Origin: JAXGPL01 sp040766985
Lineage (GTDB): Bacteria; Bacillota; Sulfobacillia; JAUYEG01
Length of the DNA stretch: 29,682 bases
NCBI GenBank assembly: GCA_040766985.1
Contig: JAXGPL010000025.1
Coordinates: 1-29,682 of the forward strand
Direction of reading: 5' to 3'
This document shows, piece by piece, positions 25,997-29,682 of the stretch; the first letter of the stretch is position 1, and every line of letters begins with the position of its first letter. The position numbers were made by a program, and so were the translations under genes. A model generated the notes under the pieces. That model did no database searches and was not told the DNA's origin. It saw nothing but the letters and a program-made list of their open reading frames with translations.

Positions 25997-27266
25997 GTGC
26001 CGGCAGACGTCGGGCGGAGCGGCGGCCGCGTCCTAACCGTCAGCCAACTGACCCAGCACCTCAAGCATCTGCTTGAGGTCGACCCGCTGTTGTCTGCGGT
26101 CGTCGTACGAGGCGAGATATCCAACTTCAGGATGCCCGGGTCGGGGCACATGTACTTCACCCTCAAGGACGAGGGCGCCGCGCTGAAGTGCGTGATGTTC
26201 CGGGGGCAGAACTACCGCCTGAGGTTTCGCCCGTACGACGGCCTTTCGGTGGACATATACGGGTACGTCAGCGTTTACGAGCGAGACGGCCAGTACCAGC
26301 TCTACGCACAGGACATGCGGCCGGCGGGCATCGGTGATCTCTACCTGGCTTTCGAGCAACTTAAGGCCCGCCTGGCCGCCGAAGGCCTGTTTTCGGAATC
26401 CGTCAAAGAAGCCGCTGCCGGTGCTGCCGAGGCGGGTGGCCGTCGTCACCTCTCCAACCGGCGCCGCTTTGCGGGACGTCCTCAAGGTCGCAACCCGGCG
26501 GTGCCCGGGGCTGAACGTTGTGATTATCCCGGCCCAGGTTCAGGGCGACGCGGCTGCGGGCCAGGTTGCGCACGGTATCGCGATCGCCAACAACCTGCCG
26601 GACGTCGAGGTGATCATCCTCACCCGCGGCGGCGGTTCGCTGGAGGAATTGTGGGCCTTCAACGAAGAGGTCGTGGCGCGAGCGATCCGCGCAAGCAGGC
26701 TTCCGGTCGTTGTCGGCGTCGGGCATGAGGTGGACACGACAATCGCCGACCTGGCCGCCGACCACCGGGCTCCCACGCCCAGCGCTGCCGCGGAAATCGT
26801 GTTTCCCGACTGCGCGGCCCTGTCAGGGCAGCTATCCGGCCTCGCCTTTCGATTGCGGTCGGGACTCCGGTCACATGCCACAAATCTCCGCCGGCGGTTG
26901 GACCGGTTGTCCCAGAGCAGCGTGTTCAAACGTCCCGAGTTGCTGCTCGCAGGGAGGACGCAGGCGCTCGATGCCCTCGTCCAACGGCTGGGCCGCATAG
27001 GCAGGTTCACTATCGAAAAGGGCACCCTGCGCCTCGGCCAGCTTGCCGGCCGCCTTGAGGCAATGAGCCCGCTCGCAGTGCTCAGCCGGGGGTACGCGGT
27101 CTGTAGCGATCCCGCCAGCGGGCGGGTGATCGCCCGTGCGGCCGACGTCGCACCCGGCGACCGCGTCGGCGTCACGCTTGCCCAAGGATCCCTCGGCTGC
27201 CGGGTCGAGAGCGTGGAGCACGAAGACACCATTTCCCCCAGGAGGCTGACCAGCATTGAGCACTGA
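25997..27266 (+). CDS. xseA: Exodeoxyribonuclease VII large subunit, one frameshift
   Basis: Large subunit of the single-strand exonuclease ExoVII. The N-terminal OB domain is in frame 2 (LTVSQLTQHLKHLLEVDP, GEISNFRMPGSGHMYFTLKD, EGLFSESVK); from about 26405 the protein continues in frame 3 with KPLPVLPRRVAVVTSPTGAA, ILTRGGGSLEELWAFNEE and VGVGHEVDTTIADLAADHRA, the catalytic core motifs. Removing one A from the AAA run near 26404 restores a continuous protein of about 420 residues. The C-terminal coiled-coil part is present and ends CRVESVEHEDTI. Start GTG 25997 follows caggag. It overlaps xseB by 11 bases. Confidence 0.91.
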
Positions 27267-27531
27267 AGGCCCCGCCCCGGAAACCAGGATGACCTTCGAG
27301 GCCTCCTTGAGGCGCCTTGACGAGATCGTACGCGCCCTCGAGGGAGGGGAAACCACGCTCGAGGATTCCATGCGCCTTTTCGAGGAGGGTGTCGCCCTCG
27401 CCCGCCGTTGTTCCGAAATGCTTGGGGCCGCCGAACGGAAGATCGAGACGCTGGTGGAGAAAGGGGACGGCGGCTTCGATCTCAAGCCGTTTGCGGCGGA
27501 TGAGGCGGGCGAGGAAGGCGACAAACGATGA
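27256..27531 (+). CDS. xseB: Exodeoxyribonuclease VII small subunit
   Basis: A 91-residue helical protein with the XseB core TFEASLRRLDEIVRALEGGE, TTLEDSMRLFEEGVALAR and CSEMLGAAERKIETL. It binds the coiled coil of XseA in several copies. TTG 27256 lies at good distance from an aggagg site; ATG 27289 would give a shorter form closer to the conserved core. The stop overlaps the ispA start (ATGA). Confidence 0.94.
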   Translation: MSTEGPAPETRMTFEASLRRLDEIVRALEGGETTLEDSMRLFEEGVALARRCSEMLGAAERKIETLVEKGDGGFDLKPFAADEAGEEGDKR

Positions 27532-28418
27532 AAGTGCGGGTCGGTCCCAGCGGTCAACCTGCCGTTGAGCTCGCACAGATGCGGAGCCGGTTTGAGCAGC
27601 GATTGCTGGCATGGCTGCCGCCGGCAGGGAGCCACCCGGCACTGCTCCACCAGGCGATGCGGTATGCATGCGGCGACGGCAAGCGGGTCCGCCCGCTGCT
27701 GTGCCTTGGCTCGGCCATGGCATGTGGCCGCACAGAAGACGTCGCAATCGCGCCTGCCATAGCCCTGGAGCTTGTCCACTGCTACTCGCTGGTCCACGAC
27801 GACCTGCCGGCGATGGACGGCGATACCGTACGACGGGGGCGCCCGACACTGCACGTACAATTCGGCGAGGCCCAGGCCATCCTGGCGGGAGATGCCCTCC
27901 TGGCAAAGGCATTCGAGGCGTTGACGGAGCCGAAGCTGAGCGATCTGTTTCCCCAGACCCGCGTCTTGCTCGTGTTCGAACTTGCAGTCGCTTCCGGCAG
28001 CTGCGGGATGGCCGGCGGGCAGGCGGACGAACTCGCTTCGACGGAGCGAACGGCGCCCGCAGCCGAACGGGTGCGCCGTGTGGCGTCGCTAAAGACGGGC
28101 GCACTGCTCAAAGCGGCGGCGCGAATGGGCGCGATAGCCGCTGGCGCGGGCGAAAGGCAGCTTTCGTCATTGACGCGATTCGGCGAGTTCTTTGGCCTGG
28201 CGTATCAGGTTGTCGACGATCTTGGCGACGAGGCCAAAGATCGTGCCGCCGGTCGCGATCTCAACTTTGCGATCGGGCTCGGCCGCGGAAGCGCGAAGGA
28301 CATGGCGCAGCAGTTGTGTGACGAAGCAGTTGGCGCGCTCGAATCCAACTGCTACCCCGGCTCGACTTCCGTTCTGCGGCAATTGGTGGCTTTGCTACGC
28401 GCCGGCATCACTGTCTGA
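27528..28418 (+). CDS. ispA: Polyprenyl synthetase, farnesyl diphosphate synthase type
   Basis: It condenses IPP with DMAPP and GPP. The 296 residues carry the first aspartate-rich motif DDLPAMDGD (D91, D92), GKRVRP at the substrate pocket, KTGALLKAA, and the second motif DDLGDEAKD (D230, D231). The two-residue insertion in the first motif (DDxxxxD) is the short-chain bacterial type. Length is normal. The ATG overlaps the xseB stop. In relatives dxs lies downstream in the same cluster; here it would be just beyond oapA, outside the window. ispA immediately before the large RNA locus is the classical OLE context. Confidence 0.95.
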   Translation: MKVRVGPSGQPAVELAQMRSRFEQRLLAWLPPAGSHPALLHQAMRYACGDGKRVRPLLCLGSAMACGRTEDVAIAPAIALELVHCYSLVHDDLPAMDGDTVRRGRPTLHVQFGEAQAILAGDALLAKAFEALTEPKLSDLFPQTRVLLVFELAVASGSCGMAGGQADELASTERTAPAAERVRRVASLKTGALLKAAARMGAIAAGAGERQLSSLTRFGEFFGLAYQVVDDLGDEAKDRAAGRDLNFAIGLGRGSAKDMAQQLCDEAVGALESNCYPGSTSVLRQLVALLRAGITV

Positions 28419-28473
28419 AACTGCCATTCCTATTCACACGTCCTTCGCCGCCGCTGGCTTGTTGTCGTCAATG

Positions 28474-28482
28474 TGGTATAAT
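28474..28482 (+). promoter_or_regulatory. Extended -10 promoter for the OLE RNA
   Basis: TGGTATAAT is a perfect -10 hexamer (28477-28482) with the extended TGN element. No good -35 lies 16-18 bases upstream, as is usual for extended -10 promoters. It is 58 bases after ispA and predicts a transcript start near 28489, exactly where the structured non-coding region begins. Confidence 0.65.
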
Positions 28483-28488
28483 GGCGTT

Positions 28489-29100
28489 TGATTGTTTCTT
28501 GGGACGGCGCAGTATCCTAGTCGGTGTTGCCACGCCTGAAGGCGGGCCCAAAAATCCGTCACGGGCACATCGATGAAGTCCCTGGTGCTGGCTTAGGACG
28601 CCCAGTCGTGGGCTGGTGCTGGGGGATAAGGGGGACGGGGCGATCCGCAATGGCATGTGGGCGTGGACCCTGCCCCCGTGGAGGCCCAAGCACGTAGCGG
28701 TTGCCGTTGGGGCGACTACGGCTTGGAGTTTTACCTGTATTGGGTGGCGGCCAAAGAAGGTCGCTGGCTCTGTACAGAGTAGCCTGCCTTGAGTGGCTTG
28801 GGAAGAGGACAGCGGTATGGTCCGGCCTGCGGGCCCGTAGACCGGATCGTCAGTCTGAAACCCCGGCTGCAATAGAGGCTAAGGTGTGGCCGGCGCCGCC
28901 GGGGAAAACCCCTAGGCTGTTGCAGTCGCAAGTGGTACGGGGATTACAGTGTGGGCTAAGTGGCAATCTAGCACCGCTTCCGGTGACGGAGCGGGGCGGT
29001 CATAAAGGGAAACCGCCAGCTCGGCAACGAGCCGGCGACCGTTGGGAAATCCTGCTGGACCTTAAGCCACAACGTTTACCCGTGCCATTGCCGTCCCAGC
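28489..29100 (+). ncRNA. ole: OLE RNA (Ornate, Large, Extremophilic)
   Basis: About 610 bases without a protein-like ORF lie between ispA and a small membrane-protein gene. OLE RNAs are about 610 nt, occur in anaerobic or extremophilic Firmicutes, and sit after nusB-folD-xseA-xseB-ispA and before oapA-dxs; this locus agrees in all visible points. Seen structure: a closing helix near the 5' end (28503-28507 with 28556-28560) around a hairpin CGCC-TGAA-GGCG (28533-28544); a 6-bp pairing 28635-28640 with 28674-28679; hairpin 28973-28985; stem 28995-29000 with 29012-29017; and a GCAA tetraloop hairpin at 29019-29032. Ends are estimated from the promoter and the oapA ribosome site. I could not align it to the OLE consensus, so the call rests on context, size and structure. 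Confidence 0.88.
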
Positions 29101-29130
29101 GTCTTTATCTCCAGGAGGAGTACATCCGTA

Positions 29131-29682
29131 TTGAACCGACGCGCAAGAGCGCGCGCGAAAGGTCCGGCCCGGGGCTTTGTGCTGGTGGGCTTCTGGACCT
29201 TTTTTATTGCCCTTGGAGTGACACTGCTTTCGACCGCCGTGATCGCATACTTGCCGGTCCCCGTGGCGCTGGCGTTGATTCTGGTGATTGTGGCCGTCGG
29301 CATCATCGCCGACATGATCGGCCTCGCTGCGGCAGCGGCCGTGGAGGCACCGTTTCATGCGATGGCAGCCAAGAAGGGGTACGCCGCCCGGCAGGCGATC
29401 GCAATTGTACACCACGCCGACTTCGTGTCCAGCATTTGCAGCGATCTGATCGGCGATGTCTGCGGAACGGTCAGTGGAGCGGCAGCGGCGGCGATCGTGT
29501 TTCGCATTGCCGTCGCTGGGTTCCGCGTTGACCGCGACCTGCTTTCGGTACTGATGGTCAGCGCCGTAGCGGCTTTGACCGTCGGTGGCAAAGCCGCGGG
29601 CAAGGGATATGCTTTGGACAGGGCAAATTACATCGTCTACCGTGTCGCTGTCTTCCTCGCGGGATGGCAGCGTACGTGGTCG
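29131..29682 (+). CDS. oapA: OLE-associated protein A, 3' end outside the window
   Basis: A DUF21-like membrane protein; 184 codons are open to the window edge. After a very basic N-terminus (MNRRARARAKGPARG) come two hydrophobic helices (VLVGFWTFFIALGVTLLSTA and VPVALALILVIVAVGIIADM), a conserved-looking segment DMIGLAAAAAVEAPFHAMAA, and further helices (VSGAAAAAIVFRIAVAG, LSVLMVSAVAALTVGG). OapA of Bacillus halodurans binds OLE RNA and brings it to the membrane. TTG 29131 is the start: caggaggag lies 10-18 bases upstream and no ATG or GTG fits better. The arginine-rich N-terminus would suit RNA binding, which is inference. Confidence 0.87.
   Translation, partial: MNRRARARAKGPARGFVLVGFWTFFIALGVTLLSTAVIAYLPVPVALALILVIVAVGIIADMIGLAAAAAVEAPFHAMAAKKGYAARQAIAIVHHADFVSSICSDLIGDVCGTVSGAAAAAIVFRIAVAGFRVDRDLLSVLMVSAVAALTVGGKAAGKGYALDRANYIVYRVAVFLAGWQRTWS

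Noticed and set aside
28701..29531. Long ORF of 276 codons across the OLE region
   Set aside because: It is rich in Arg and Gly, has no recognisable domain or ribosome site, and crosses the boundary between the RNA and oapA in a different frame from oapA. It is a GC-rich shadow ORF.
1..29682. tRNA genes, CRISPR arrays, insertion sequences or prophage genes
   Set aside because: I saw no cloverleaf-like sequence with a GGTTCGAATC-type arm, no regularly spaced repeats and no transposase or phage motifs; the window is chromosomal core-type DNA.

Overview
The window is GC-rich DNA from an endospore-forming, probably anaerobic and thermophilic member of the Firmicutes (Clostridia-like, in the style of Desulfotomaculum, Moorella or Ammonifex relatives). 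The basis is a complete spoIIIA operon (AA to AH), an efp-CD1247-spoIIIA order, an asp23-amaP-DUF2273-nusB block, one-carbon genes of the folD/fchA type, NADH-linked iron-sulfur flavoproteins, and an OLE RNA locus. The genus assignment is inference from gene content only.

Layout. Positions 1-7383 hold a glycine cleavage and lipoylation operon: gcvH (5' end cut off), gcvPA, gcvPB, two radical SAM proteins that look like the split lipoyl synthases LipS1/LipS2, a LipM-type octanoyltransferase and dihydrolipoamide dehydrogenase. Positions 7510-9888 carry an M24 aminopeptidase, elongation factor P and a small zinc-ribbon protein. Positions 10016 to about 15450 are spoIIIAA-AH, the mother-cell part of the channel between mother cell and forespore. 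Positions 15674-17381 hold asp23-amaP-DUF2273-nusB. A membrane-anchored metallophosphoesterase is on the minus strand (17404-18300). Positions 18549-24225 encode a NuoE/NuoF/NuoG-like complex whose last subunit is fused to a GltD-type NADPH flavoprotein module; no hydrogenase or formate dehydrogenase catalytic subunit is seen with it. Positions 24473-28418 hold folD, fchA, xseA, xseB and ispA.

The highlight is at the 3' end. Between ispA and a small DUF21-like membrane protein gene lies about 610 nt without a convincing ORF, preceded by a perfect extended -10 promoter and rich in hairpins. Position, size and neighbours match the OLE (Ornate, Large, Extremophilic) RNA and its partner OapA. The oapA gene runs off the end of the window.

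A caution for all users: several genes (gcvPB, the first radical SAM gene, spoIIIAH, asp23, amaP, the phosphoesterase, the NuoG-like fusion and xseA) are broken by one-base indels, mostly in G/C or A runs, while the other frame continues the same protein. This looks like assembly error rather than decay. One lesion is different: an in-frame TGA replaces a conserved cysteine codon in the NuoG-like fusion (21165-21167).
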